A stretch of 64,000 nucleotides of DNA from Oscillospiraceae bacterium. Lineage in GTDB: Bacteria > Bacillota > Clostridia > Oscillospirales > Oscillospiraceae. The stretch is taken from positions 140,597-204,596 of the forward strand of contig JAHHRZ010000003.1 in NCBI GenBank assembly GCA_020025515.1, written 5' to 3'. Positions 1 through 8,582 of the stretch are shown piece by piece (position 1 is the first letter of the stretch; each line of letters opens with the position of its first letter). The notes below the pieces were generated by a model. The model saw nothing but the letters and a program-made list of their open reading frames with translations, made no database searches and had not been told where the DNA came from. A program made the translations under genes and the position numbers.

Positions 1-370
1 CGCCTTGCCAGCATTCTCCCAAGGCGGCTACATTGGCATCGTTTCCGGCTTTCACGGGAAGTCCCGTCAGCTCCTGTAATCGTTGCTGCAGGTTAAAAAC
101 GCCCCAGCCCAGATTGGCACAGCGGTTTACGATACCGTCGCTGCTTACGGGGCCCGGAACACCGATGCCAATGCCAAGACATCGGTCTGCGGGTATTTGG
201 TGCCGGGACATACAATCCTGAACGGCTTGTGCAATGTCTGGCAGGATGGAGGAACCATTCTGGCTAGTATTTGTGGGGATTTCCCATTTTTCAACCAGCG
301 TACCCTCCTGGGTGAACAGACCCAGCTTTACGGTGGTGCCGCCCAGGTCGATTCCAAATCCATATATCAT
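1..370 (-). CDS. ROK-family glucokinase, N-terminal part (cut by window edge)
   Basis: Sugar kinases of this family phosphorylate glucose with ATP in the cytosol. Only the first 123 codons lie in the window; the 3' part runs off the left edge. Residues 4-15 carry the ROK phosphate-binding signature (GIDLGGTTVKLG), and the end of the visible part has AGNDANVAALGE, which contains the conserved catalytic Asp region. The ATG at 370 is preceded on the minus strand by GGAGG at 8 bases spacing, which decides the start. It is divergent from pgi, the next enzyme of glycolysis, with separate promoters back to back in 371-588. The ROK fold is clear. Glucokinase is preferred over a ROK repressor because there is no N-terminal winged helix and because of the pgi neighbour. 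Confidence 0.85.
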   Translation of the reverse strand, partial: MIYGFGIDLGGTTVKLGLFTQEGTLVEKWEIPTNTSQNGSSILPDIAQAVQDCMSRHQIPADRCLGIGIGVPGPVSSDGIVNRCANLGWGVFNLQQRLQELTGLPVKAGNDANVAALGECWQG

Positions 371-405
371 GTCGCTTACCTCCAAACAAGGGAATGGTTT
401 CTCCT

Positions 406-434
406 ATTATATCGCCCCGGCATAAAAAAGTCCA
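406..434 (-). promoter_or_regulatory. Promoter of the glucokinase gene
   Basis: On the minus strand a perfect -10 TATAAT (406-411) has a weaker -35 TGGACT (429-434) at 17 bases spacing, about 35 bases upstream of the start codon. Confidence 0.6.
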
Positions 435-500
435 GAACCAGCAGAATTTTGACAAAACACAAGAAGTGGAAAAGTTTTTTCGCTTCCGGGAAAAAAGCCC

Positions 501-529
501 TTGCGTTTCCGTTGATTTTGCGGTAGCAT
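501..529 (+). promoter_or_regulatory. Candidate promoter of pgi
   Basis: TTGCGT (501-506), 17 bases, then TAGCAT (524-529). It lies 60 bases upstream of the chosen pgi start and faces away from the glucokinase promoter. Confidence 0.45.
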
Positions 530-588
530 ACTAGAAAAGAGTATGTGTGCTCTGGAATCGTATACGGATGAAAGGACGTGGACTTGTT

Positions 589-1899
589 ATGATAAAAGTC
601 GATATTTCCAACGTGTGGGGTCTGTTGGCTCTGCCTGATCTGCTGGCTGCGGAGAAAGAGGTATCTGCCGCCCATAACACGGTAATGGATGGCAGCGGTG
701 AGGGTAACGACTTTTTGGGCTGGCTGAATCTGCCCACCCGTGAAACGACCCAGGAAATGCGCCGCATTATGGATGCGGCCAAAGCAATTCGTGAAAGTTC
801 CGAGGCTTTTGTTGTGGTAGGCATCGGCGGCTCCTATCTGGGCCCCCGGGCGGCAATCGAGCTGATGGAAGGACCGAACTACAATCTGAAGCGCGGAACC
901 AAGGGCAATCCCAGAATCTTCTTTGCGGGGAACAATCTGTCTACCCGTGCATGGAATGATCTGGTAGAGCAGCTGGAAGGAAAAGATTTTTCTGTTGCCT
1001 TTATCTCGAAGTCCGGCACTACCACGGAGCCTGCCATTGCAACTCGGGCCCTGCGCTGGATGCTGGAGCGAAAGTATGGCTCTGAAGTATCCAAGTCCCG
1101 TATTTTCGCCATTACCGACCCGGAAAAAGGAGCCCTGCGGCAGATGGCGCAGGAAGAGGGCTGGGAGACCTTTACCATTCCTCAGAATGTAGGCGGACGC
1201 TTCAGTGTGCTGACGGCGGTGGGCCTGCTGCCTATGGCCGTGGCCGGCATCGATATTGAGGCAGTAATGGCCGGTGCTGCCGAGGCCAAGCAGTGCTATG
1301 ATCTGCGTTCCTTTGAGAACCCCGTCTGGCTGTATGCTGCCATTCGGAATCTTCTGAACCGGAAGGGAAAGGAGATTGAGCTGCTTACCTCCTTCGAGCC
1401 TGCTTTTAAGATGATGGGAGGCTGGTGGCAGCAGCTCTTTGGGGAATCTGAGGGCAAGGACGGAATGGGCATTTTCCCGGTCACCGCCGAGTTTACCGCC
1501 GATTTGCACTCCCTGGGGCAGATGATTCAGCAGGGAAAGCGGAATCTGTTTGAAACCATGGTGCGCTTTGCTCCCGATGCCAATGCTGTGACAGTGGGAT
1601 CTGACTACAAGAATCTGGACGGACTGAATTACCTGGAGGGCAAGACCCTGGATTTTGTAGACGAGCAGGCTTTCCGGGGGACTGTGGCAGCCCATGTGGA
1701 TGGCGGTGTGCCTGTGATCACCATGGATGTGGGGCAGCTGAACGATGCCAAGCTGGGCGAAATTTTCTACTTCTTTGAATTGGCTTGTGGAATTTCTGCC
1801 TATATGCTTGGGGTCAATCCCTTCAACCAGCCCGGCGTGGAGTTTTATAAGCGCAATATGTTCCAGCTTTTGGGCAAGCCCGGTTATGAGCAGAAATAA
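589..1899 (+). CDS. pgi: Glucose-6-phosphate isomerase
   Basis: Interconverts glucose 6-phosphate and fructose 6-phosphate in glycolysis and gluconeogenesis (cytosol). The 436-residue product aligns throughout with Gram-positive Pgi. Visible signatures are VGIGGSYLGPRA, the sugar-phosphate loop SKSGTTTEPA, PGI signature 1 (GGRFSVLTAVGLLP), the catalytic Glu region GESEGKDG, and the C-terminal signature VNPFNQPGVEFYK. The ATG at 589 is chosen over in-frame GTG 547 and ATG 568 because AAAGGACG lies about 11 bases upstream of it and the others have no ribosome binding site. The neighbouring divergent glucokinase makes the same substrate. Nothing unusual in the sequence. Confidence 0.96.
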   Translation: MIKVDISNVWGLLALPDLLAAEKEVSAAHNTVMDGSGEGNDFLGWLNLPTRETTQEMRRIMDAAKAIRESSEAFVVVGIGGSYLGPRAAIELMEGPNYNLKRGTKGNPRIFFAGNNLSTRAWNDLVEQLEGKDFSVAFISKSGTTTEPAIATRALRWMLERKYGSEVSKSRIFAITDPEKGALRQMAQEEGWETFTIPQNVGGRFSVLTAVGLLPMAVAGIDIEAVMAGAAEAKQCYDLRSFENPVWLYAAIRNLLNRKGKEIELLTSFEPAFKMMGGWWQQLFGESEGKDGMGIFPVTAEFTADLHSLGQMIQQGKRNLFETMVRFAPDANAVTVGSDYKNLDGLNYLEGKTLDFVDEQAFRGTVAAHVDGGVPVITMDVGQLNDAKLGEIFYFFELACGISAYMLGVNPFNQPGVEFYKRNMFQLLGKPGYEQK

Positions 1900-1925
1900 G
1901 TTTTGACGATTTAGAAGAAAAACAG

Positions 1926-1954
1926 TTGCAATTCCACGAAGAAACTGGTAGAAT
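1926..1954 (+). promoter_or_regulatory. Promoter of the P-loop protein gene
   Basis: TTGCAA (1926-1931), exactly 17 bases, then TAGAAT (1949-1954). A start about 47 bases before the ATG fits the short leader containing AAGGAGGAG. Confidence 0.65.
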
Positions 1955-2001
1955 AGTAGAACATAACCGGGGGTTCCCGGTGCTGTAAGGAGGAGATACC
2001 T

Positions 2002-2409
2002 ATGGTGAAAGTAATTATGGGACTGAAGGGCTCTGGCAAAACCAAGCAGTTGGTCAAGAATATCAACGAGGCGGTTCAGAGCGAGAATGGCAGTGTGGTC
2101 TGTGTTGAGCATGGACAGAAGCTGACCTATGACATTGATTACCGTGTCCGTCTCATCGACGCCAAGGACTATGGTGTTAATGACATTACTATGCTCAAGG
2201 GCTTCATCAGTGGCTTGCATGCCGGTAACTTCGATATCACCCATGTGTTTATTGAAAGCCTGTACAAGTTCATCGGTGAGAACCGTACCGTAGGTGAAGA
2301 GTTCCTGGATTGGTGTGCCGAATTTGGCAAGACCAATGACATGCACTTCACCATTACCATTTCTGATGACGTTGCTCTGGCAACCGAGGGAATGAAGAAG
2401 TACCTGTAA
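2002..2409 (+). CDS. Small conserved P-loop protein, function unknown
   Basis: A 135-residue soluble protein. The only clear motif is a Walker A near the N-terminus (GLKGSGKT, residues 7-14); no convincing Walker B or DEAD-type motif follows. Homologues in Clostridia are often labelled ATP-binding or 'twitching motility PilT' proteins, but the length is far below a PilT ATPase and no pilus genes are near, so that label is doubtful. It has its own promoter, a strong AAGGAGGAG ribosome binding site, and a strong intrinsic terminator, so it is a single-gene unit. A nucleotide-binding regulator or kinase-like role is possible but not shown. Confidence 0.8.
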   Translation: MVKVIMGLKGSGKTKQLVKNINEAVQSENGSVVCVEHGQKLTYDIDYRVRLIDAKDYGVNDITMLKGFISGLHAGNFDITHVFIESLYKFIGENRTVGEEFLDWCAEFGKTNDMHFTITISDDVALATEGMKKYL

Positions 2410-2431
2410 TCCCAAAAGTATGTCCGAAAAG

Positions 2432-2463
2432 AGGCCTGTCGCATATGCGGCAGGCCTTTCCTT
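2432..2463 (+). terminator. Rho-independent terminator
   Basis: A 12-bp stem (AGGCCTGTCGCA with TGCGGCAGGCCT, one G-T pair) with a 2-base loop, followed by a T-rich tract. Ends the P-loop gene. Confidence 0.85.
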
Positions 2464-2473
2464 TATATGGTAG

Positions 2474-2502
2474 TTGCAAAGCAAATCTATCTGTGCAATA
2501 AT
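2474..2502 (+). promoter_or_regulatory. Candidate promoter of the alpha-mannosidase gene
   Basis: TTGCAA (2474-2479), 17 bases, then AATAAT (2497-2502), directly after the upstream terminator and about 30 bases before the start codon. Confidence 0.5.
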
Positions 2503-2532
2503 GGGATAATTAACCAAAGAGGAGAAATGCAT

Positions 2533-5343
2533 ATGACCATATATGATAAAATAGCGCAGATGAAGCCGGAGCAGAAAAACCACTGGATCGACATTCCCGA
2601 GCTGAGTGCCTGGGGAGAGCGCTTTTTTGCCTCCTTTTCTGTGGCGGAGGCTGTGGCTGAGGGGCAGGAACGCCGGCTTTTGGAGCAGGCGATAGACGGT
2701 TTGTATGACAGGTTTCAGCGGGAACACGCCCTGACCGACACTGCTTTGCAAGAGGCGGAATCGGTGCTGCTTCCCTTGTCACCCAAAGCGAAGCAGTATA
2801 CCCTCCATTGCGTTGCCCATGCCCACATTGATATGGATTGGATGTGGGGGCTCCATGAGACGGTGCAGACGGTGCTGAGCACTTTCCGCACCATGCTGGA
2901 TCTTATGGAAGAATACCCGGAGTTTACGTTCTCTCAGTCGCAGTGTGCCGTATACCGAATTGCGGAGTTTTATGATCCGGCACTCTTTCGTCGGATCAAG
3001 GAACGGGTGAAGGAAGGGCGATGGGAGTTTGCCGGCTCCTCTTATGTGGAGCTGGACAAGAATATGCCAAATGCAGAATCCATGGCACGGCATATTCTGT
3101 ATACAAAGGAGTATCTTTATCAGCATTTCGGCATAGCTTATGATAGTGTGGAAGGAGATTTTCAGCCCGATTCCTTCGGCCACGGCGCATGGGTGCCGGA
3201 AATCCTGACGGCCGGCGGAATTCGCTGGTTCTATCATTGCCGGGGCCTGGATGGGGAATATCTCTATCGCTGGCGGGCCCCAAACGGTACGGAAATTCTG
3301 GCGCTTAACGAGCCTCTGTGGTACAACGATGCCATCCGTCCCATGTATCTGAATCAGGTTCCTTTGTTTTGTAAAAAGTACGGCATCCGGGACATGATGA
3401 AGATTTATGGCGTGGGCAACCATGGCGGCGGCCCCACGCGGCAGGATCTGGAGCGCATTTTGCAGATGCAGACCTGGCCTCTGGCACCAAACATCAGGTT
3501 TTCTACTTACAAGGAGTATTTTTCAAAGATCCTGCCCATTATGGAGCGGCTGCCTGTGGTTTCCGGGGAGCTTGGCCCCACCTTTACGGGCTGCTATACC
3601 TCACAGTCTAGGATCAAGGAAGCCAACCGGATGGCGGAGGATCGACTGTATGAAGCGGAAGCCCTTGCTGCCCTTGCGGAGGAATATACGGGAATGGAGG
3701 ACTTCAACACGCAATTCCGGTTTGCCTGGGAGCGGGTTTTGTTTAATCAATTTCATGATATTCTGCCCGGCTCCAATGTGGAGATTTCCAGAGATCATGC
3801 CATGGGCGCGTTTGAAGAGGCAATGGGCGCGGTGATGGCGGCTTCCGGGGCATCGCTGCGGGCTTTTGCAGACAAAATTGATACCTCATCCTATGAGACA
3901 CCGGATACGCCTGTGACCTCACGCTCGGAAGGAGCGGGCATGGGACTGCTGATTGACAGTGCAAATCGGTTCCGGCTGCCCGGGACAGAGCGTGGCAGAG
4001 GAAAAACCAGAATCTTGCATTTCTTCAACCCCACGGGCGTGGACCGCAGAGGGGTGATGGAGGCCAGTCTCTGGGATTGGCCCGGAAATCCGGAGCAGCT
4101 TCGGATCCATGATATCCGGGGGCGCCTGCTGCCCTCTCAGGTGCTGGCCCATGGGACTTTGGATTGGAGTCACAGAAGAACAGATCTTCTTGTGGAGGTG
4201 GCGGTTCCCGCTTTGGGTTATACCACAGTGCTTGTGACAGAGGAGGAAAAACAGAGCTTTTGCTTCTCGGCGCTGCCTCCGGATCCCAGAGTAACCTCAT
4301 ATCAACCTTTGGTTTTAGAGAATGATGTGGTGAAAATTACATTCCGGGAGGAGGATTTGTCCATTTCCTCCTATCTGCACAAGGAAACAGGCAGACAGAT
4401 GCTGGGCGCTCGGGGAGCGGGGTTCTGGATGTACCGGGAGAGAAGCGGGGAGACGACGGGAAACGCTTGGGTAGAGGGGGTGCAGATGGAGCCGGTGAAT
4501 CTTCATAAAACCGGCTGTGTCTGCTCCGTCAAGGGACCTGAAAAGGGGGCACTCCGTCAAAGCCTGGCCTATGAAATCCAACTGCAAAACAGCAGGTTGG
4601 AGGTCACTGCCATATTAGAAAAGGGATCTCCGATTCTGGAGTTGACAGGCAAAGTACACTGGATGGAACTGGCGGACAAAACCGGAAGCCCAAGTCTGTG
4701 CTTTCGGATGCATCTGGCCTGGACACCGGAGGAGTTTTTGGGGGATGGGCTCATTGGGCTGGATCGGCGGATGCCGGAACCGCTGCACGACCACTGTGCC
4801 AGAAACTTTCTGTTTGCCTCAGGAGAAGAGATGGGAATGGCCCTGCTCACGGATAATAAATATGGATACCGCGGGTATGGAGACAATCTTCAGGTGTCTC
4901 TTCTGCGCTCCTCTTCCGGCCCGGATCCTTACCCGGAACTGGGAGAGCGTCGATTCCGTTTGGGTCTGTGCGCAGCAAAACCGGATGTTATGACGCTGAA
5001 AGCGCTGGGCACAGCCTTTACCCACCGGGATCTTCCATACGCATCCAATACCGCCCACCCGGGTACACTGCCCTTGGAGCGCCGCTTTCTTGAAATCCAT
5101 GGTGCGGTCCAGATAGGAAGTGTAAAACGATCGCAGGACGGAAAAGCAACGGTGCTGCGTCTGTTGAATCCCTGTTTGGAGGAAGGCACAGCCCGGATTC
5201 GCCTGAATGGGCTTCAAAAGGCTTTTGTTGCGGATTTGACAGAACAACCTTTGGAAGAGCTTTCCGTAAATGAAGAAACTGTTTATATACATCAAGCGGC
5301 AGGAAAAGTAGTGAGTCTACTCCTGTATACCACAAAAAGCTGA
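2533..5343 (+). CDS. Alpha-mannosidase, glycoside hydrolase family 38
   Basis: Hydrolyses alpha-linked mannose from oligosaccharides or glycans. There is no signal peptide, so it should act in the cytosol on imported sugars. The product is 936 residues, normal for bacterial GH38. The N-terminal catalytic domain has the zinc-ligand motif HAHIDMDWMWG (about residue 95) and the nucleophile motif QPDSFGHGAW (about residue 210). The remainder is the beta-rich mannosidase C-terminal region. ATG 2533 is chosen over ATG 2527 and GTG 2467: AGAGGAG sits about 8 bases before 2533 but too close to 2527. No sugar transporter or other glycosidase is adjacent, so the natural substrate cannot be read from context. 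Confidence 0.9.
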   Translation: MTIYDKIAQMKPEQKNHWIDIPELSAWGERFFASFSVAEAVAEGQERRLLEQAIDGLYDRFQREHALTDTALQEAESVLLPLSPKAKQYTLHCVAHAHIDMDWMWGLHETVQTVLSTFRTMLDLMEEYPEFTFSQSQCAVYRIAEFYDPALFRRIKERVKEGRWEFAGSSYVELDKNMPNAESMARHILYTKEYLYQHFGIAYDSVEGDFQPDSFGHGAWVPEILTAGGIRWFYHCRGLDGEYLYRWRAPNGTEILALNEPLWYNDAIRPMYLNQVPLFCKKYGIRDMMKIYGVGNHGGGPTRQDLERILQMQTWPLAPNIRFSTYKEYFSKILPIMERLPVVSGELGPTFTGCYTSQSRIKEANRMAEDRLYEAEALAALAEEYTGMEDFNTQFRFAWERVLFNQFHDILPGSNVEISRDHAMGAFEEAMGAVMAASGASLRAFADKIDTSSYETPDTPVTSRSEGAGMGLLIDSANRFRLPGTERGRGKTRILHFFNPTGVDRRGVMEASLWDWPGNPEQLRIHDIRGRLLPSQVLAHGTLDWSHRRTDLLVEVAVPALGYTTVLVTEEEKQSFCFSALPPDPRVTSYQPLVLENDVVKITFREEDLSISSYLHKETGRQMLGARGAGFWMYRERSGETTGNAWVEGVQMEPVNLHKTGCVCSVKGPEKGALRQSLAYEIQLQNSRLEVTAILEKGSPILELTGKVHWMELADKTGSPSLCFRMHLAWTPEEFLGDGLIGLDRRMPEPLHDHCARNFLFASGEEMGMALLTDNKYGYRGYGDNLQVSLLRSSSGPDPYPELGERRFRLGLCAAKPDVMTLKALGTAFTHRDLPYASNTAHPGTLPLERRFLEIHGAVQIGSVKRSQDGKATVLRLLNPCLEEGTARIRLNGLQKAFVADLTEQPLEELSVNEETVYIHQAAGKVVSLLLYTTKS

Positions 5344-5622
5344 ATTTGGGGTGTCCTCCGGAAAAACACATCGGTGCGCTAAAACTAAAAAATACAGTTT
5401 TGGTGTATCGAAATTGGGTTTTCAAATCGACGAACAGAAGAAGAAAGCCGTAAAAACCAGCAGAATAGATAAAAACAAAGGGATTCATCCGCTCAAAATA
5501 TATGATCTGAAAAGGATTCGCAAAAAAACAGAAACCAAGTGCAAATTACATAAAATATATATACAGAATTTATGGGTATTGCATGATTTCTGCTGACAAA
5601 AAAAGCGAGTCACAGAAAATAG
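5344..5622. other. Intergenic region, A-rich, no gene seen
   Basis: About 280 bases between the alpha-mannosidase stop and the first transporter promoter. It is rich in A. The only open frame (5351-5596) lacks a ribosome binding site and protein-like composition. No clear terminator with a T tract was found after the mannosidase gene. Confidence 0.5.
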
Positions 5623-5651
5623 TTGATTATTAGTGAACAATGTGTTATAGT
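5623..5651 (+). promoter_or_regulatory. Distal promoter of the peptide transporter operon
   Basis: TTGATT (5623-5628), 17 bases, TATAGT (5646-5651). Transcription from here would give a leader of about 300 bases before the binding-protein gene. The leader (5658-5958) contains no open frame with a ribosome binding site. Confidence 0.6.
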
Positions 5652-5845
5652 ACAGTGAAAGCACAGGATAGTGCAGCTTCAATACTAAGCGTGGCTCACG
5701 GTCAGTGCTCCACTACTCGCGTACAGATCGTTGAATTTACCTGTAGCACCTTGCATAAAGTTCCGCAACTGGTGGACAGCCGTTGGTTGCTCTATGGGAA
5801 TATTGACGAAATGAACGAAAAATATGTAAAAATACAATGTGACTA

Positions 5846-5874
5846 TTGCATTTTTACCAAACGGGTAGTATACT
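5846..5874 (+). promoter_or_regulatory. Proximal promoter of the peptide transporter operon
   Basis: TTGCAT (5846-5851), 17 bases, TATACT (5869-5874), 85 bases before the ATG of the binding protein. Two good promoters in tandem suggest high or dual-controlled expression. Confidence 0.65.
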
Positions 5875-5958
5875 ATCTTACGTTAATATCTTGTCGCTTC
5901 CCACGGCAGGTATTAAATAGGTCGCAAGACCGCAACTATCTCTTAAGGAGGAAAAGAA

Positions 5959-8244
5959 ATGAAAAAGTTGTTCGCATTGTTGCTGGCTGCCGTTATGGTG
6001 ACTTCCGTCATGACCGCCTGCAGCAAAACCGACACCAACGAGACGAAGGGTACAGAATCTTCTGTCTCTGGTGAGACCACTACCCCTGATGCCTCTGGAA
6101 ACGAGACAGAACCTGTGAACGCCGATGGAGAGCCTTCTTCCGTCCAGCTTCTGGAGGGCAAGGAGTACGGCAAGGATTATGTTTCCTTGTACGAACACAT
6201 CGGTAAGGAGACCTCCATCGCCGATGTCTATGAGGATCCCGCAACTGGTCTGGCCTACATGGATGTTGACGGTGAGTCTGTGGAACTTGGCCTGGACTTC
6301 CTGACTATGGCTATGGTTTACAACACCTCCACCGAGGGGACCGACTTCAAGACCGAGGATGAGGTCTACGCCGAGTGGTGGAAGTACTACATCACCCGCT
6401 GGAACATGTTGATGCCGGAAATTCCTCTCTACGCCAACGAGTACTACGACCTGTACAGCGCAAAGATCAAGGGCGTTGAGGAGTATCCCACCAACCCCTA
6501 TTGGCCTGCTACCAAGGCACTCATTAACTGGACTTCCGAGAAGCCCGACAACTCCATCATCTTGGGCGATGGAACCGAGCTGTCCGGCAAGTTCCGTTTC
6601 TCCTTCTTTGGTGCTACCAGCCCTGCTGCTCCCGACCTGGCGGTTGAGAACCTGACCAGCGGTCTGGAAACAGTTGCTACCAATTCGGAAGGTGCTCTCG
6701 TGCTGAACGAACAGGTTGTCAAGGAACTGCAGGAGACCAAGAATGAGGACGGCTCCCTCACCTACACCATTACCCTTCATGAGGATCTGAAGTTCTCCGA
6801 TGGTTCTCCCATCACCGCCAAGAACTATCTCTATCATGCTATGGCCTTTTCTACCCCGGTTGCCGCACAGGCTGCTGGCAAGGACCATATGAGCTGCATG
6901 AACTTCATTGGATTTAAGGGTTACAATGCCTACGACGGCACCAACGAGGGCGCAACTCTGGAAGATGGCACCGTGGTTACTAAGGAAATGCCCGGTCTGC
7001 GTCTCCTGGGTGACTACCAGTTCTCCGTGACCGTTGATCCCGAGTACCTGCCTTATTTCTACTCCCTCAACTTTGCTAACTTTAAGCCTACTTACAAGGA
7101 TCTGTGGATGGGCGAGTACGACATCGCAGACGACGGTAAGGGCTGCTACATCACCGGCGATTTCTACGCCAAGGGCGGCGATGGCTACGCCCATGCGGAT
7201 CACATTGTGGCATCTTCTCAGAATGCGGATACTACCTATCCCTATTCCGGTCCCTATGTGATTTCCAGATACGACGCATCTGCAAAGGAAGCTACCATGG
7301 AGCTGAACCCCAACTTCAAGGGCACCTTTGATGGTTCCAAGCCCAGCATTGCAAAGGTTGTCTACAAGAAGATCGTTGTAGAGACCCAGCTGGAAGACAT
7401 CCGCTCCGGCGGTGTTGACGTTCTGCCCAACATTACCGGTGGTGCCCCCACCAACGAAGCCATTGCTCTGGCAGACGGCTCCAATGGTGCTTTTGTCTAC
7501 ACCCACTACAGCCGTGCCGGCTATGGTAAGCTGGGCTTCCGCTGCGACTTTGGCCCCGCCCAGTATACCGCAGTTCGTCAGGCAATTGCCTACTGCATGG
7601 ATCGTGCTACCTTTGCAAAGGACTTCACCGGCGGCTACGGCGGCGTTGTGGATGCTCCTTACTACAGCGGCTCCTGGATGTACAAGGCTGCTACCGAGCA
7701 GGGCATGGTTCTGAACGCATATGATACCTCCGTGGACTCCGCCATTGCGGTTCTGGAGGCTGACGGCTGGATCTACAATGCTGAGGGCGGCGAGTACACC
7801 GATGGCGTTCGTTACAAGAAGATCCCCGGCGATTTGGCCACTGAGAAGGATAAGAACTACAAGTCTGTTGACGGTGCTTACAAGACGGTTGAGATCAACG
7901 GCGATTACTACATGCCTCTGGTTCTGAACTGGTACGGTACCACCAACAACGAGTTCTCTGACATGCTGGTAACCGGCTTTGAGCAGGCAGATAACATTAA
8001 GGCTGCAGGTTTCGCAGTTTACAAGACCATTGGCGACTTCAACCCCATGCTCGATGAGCTGAACCAGGCTCAGATTTACGGCTACTACAGCGGTACTCCC
8101 ATGTACACCTGCTTCAACTTCGCTACTGGCTTCACCAGTGCGATTTATGATTACAGCTTCAATATGACCATTGATCCCAGCATGTACAGCAACTACAGCA
8201 CGTACTTCATTAAGGATGCGGCCGATATCTACTGGCTGAAGTAA
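5959..8244 (+). CDS. Oligopeptide ABC transporter, substrate-binding lipoprotein
   Basis: Captures peptides outside the cell and delivers them to the permeases. The N-terminus is a lipoprotein signal (hydrophobic residues 4-18, lipidated Cys21 after VMTA), followed by a Ser/Thr/Glu-rich linker. The body belongs to the family 5 solute-binding proteins (OppA/DppA), with a typical block TITLHEDLKFSDGSPITAKN near residue 270. At 761 residues it is about 200 longer than a standard OppA. The extra part is mainly residues 60-220, rich in Tyr and Trp, before the usual lobe. The start has TTAAGGAGG upstream. Two tandem promoters precede it, and a hairpin plus terminator separate it from the permease genes, which should give more binding protein than permease. 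Substrate class is inferred from family only. Confidence 0.92.
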   Translation: MKKLFALLLAAVMVTSVMTACSKTDTNETKGTESSVSGETTTPDASGNETEPVNADGEPSSVQLLEGKEYGKDYVSLYEHIGKETSIADVYEDPATGLAYMDVDGESVELGLDFLTMAMVYNTSTEGTDFKTEDEVYAEWWKYYITRWNMLMPEIPLYANEYYDLYSAKIKGVEEYPTNPYWPATKALINWTSEKPDNSIILGDGTELSGKFRFSFFGATSPAAPDLAVENLTSGLETVATNSEGALVLNEQVVKELQETKNEDGSLTYTITLHEDLKFSDGSPITAKNYLYHAMAFSTPVAAQAAGKDHMSCMNFIGFKGYNAYDGTNEGATLEDGTVVTKEMPGLRLLGDYQFSVTVDPEYLPYFYSLNFANFKPTYKDLWMGEYDIADDGKGCYITGDFYAKGGDGYAHADHIVASSQNADTTYPYSGPYVISRYDASAKEATMELNPNFKGTFDGSKPSIAKVVYKKIVVETQLEDIRSGGVDVLPNITGGAPTNEAIALADGSNGAFVYTHYSRAGYGKLGFRCDFGPAQYTAVRQAIAYCMDRATFAKDFTGGYGGVVDAPYYSGSWMYKAATEQGMVLNAYDTSVDSAIAVLEADGWIYNAEGGEYTDGVRYKKIPGDLATEKDKNYKSVDGAYKTVEINGDYYMPLVLNWYGTTNNEFSDMLVTGFEQADNIKAAGFAVYKTIGDFNPMLDELNQAQIYGYYSGTPMYTCFNFATGFTSAIYDYSFNMTIDPSMYSNYSTYFIKDAADIYWLK

Positions 8245-8300
8245 TTGACTCCTTTCAAAACCCCTAGCTTAGCACCCGTATGTGAGGTGTGACATCGCGG

Positions 8301-8327
8301 TCACAGGGTGGGCTCCCCACCCTGTGA
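8301..8327 (+). other. Perfect 12-bp hairpin after the binding-protein gene
   Basis: TCACAGGGTGGG (8301-8312) pairs with CCCACCCTGTGA (8316-8327) around a 3-base loop. No T tract follows, so it is more likely an mRNA 3'-end protecting hairpin than a terminator (inference). Confidence 0.6.
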
Positions 8328-8426
8328 CTGTGGATTGCGCTGCGTAAGCACTGCATCTATGGGACAGCGGGGAGTAACACCACCTACCTCTGGTGGATGG
8401 TTTGATTCACAACACGGCAAAGAGAT

Positions 8427-8465
8427 GCCGTACACTGCCTGTTTCTTCAGTGTGCGGCCTTTTTT
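8427..8465 (+). terminator. Intrinsic terminator between binding protein and permease genes
   Basis: An 11-bp stem (GCCGTACACTG with CAGTGTGCGGC, one G-T pair) with a 10-base loop and a run of six T. It should lower read-through into the permease genes. Confidence 0.75.
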
Positions 8466-8498
8466 GCCAAGACGGGTAGGACCGAAATTCGTAAATTA

Positions 8499-8568
8499 CC
8501 CCCGCATGGCATGCAGGGGGTGATCCAAAGCCTCCTGCCATGCCAAATATACTGTCGCGCGGGCGACA
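8499..8568 (+). promoter_or_regulatory. Leader with mutually exclusive hairpins before the permease genes
   Basis: CCCCC-GCATG (8499-8508) can fold with the following bases up to GGGGG (8516-8520). Alternatively, 8508-8520 can pair with CCTCCTGCCATGCC (8531-8544). A third stem, TGTCGC/GCGACA (8553-8568), ends just before the ribosome binding site of the permease gene. The arrangement resembles an attenuator or a translation-control leader. No known riboswitch was recognised. Confidence 0.4.
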
Positions 8569-8582
8569 GATGGGAGAATAAT

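Noticed and set aside
376..2751. A 791-codon open frame on the minus strand over pgi and its neighbours
   Set aside because: It mirrors the coding strand of pgi, the P-loop gene and the promoter region; no ribosome binding site and no protein-like domain.
5640..6074. A 144-codon frame across the transporter leader
   Set aside because: It overlaps the promoters and the start of the binding protein and has no ribosome binding site.
5878..7506. A 542-codon minus-strand frame opposite the binding-protein gene
   Set aside because: Antisense of a well-supported lipoprotein gene; composition is that of a shadow frame (Gly/Val-rich).
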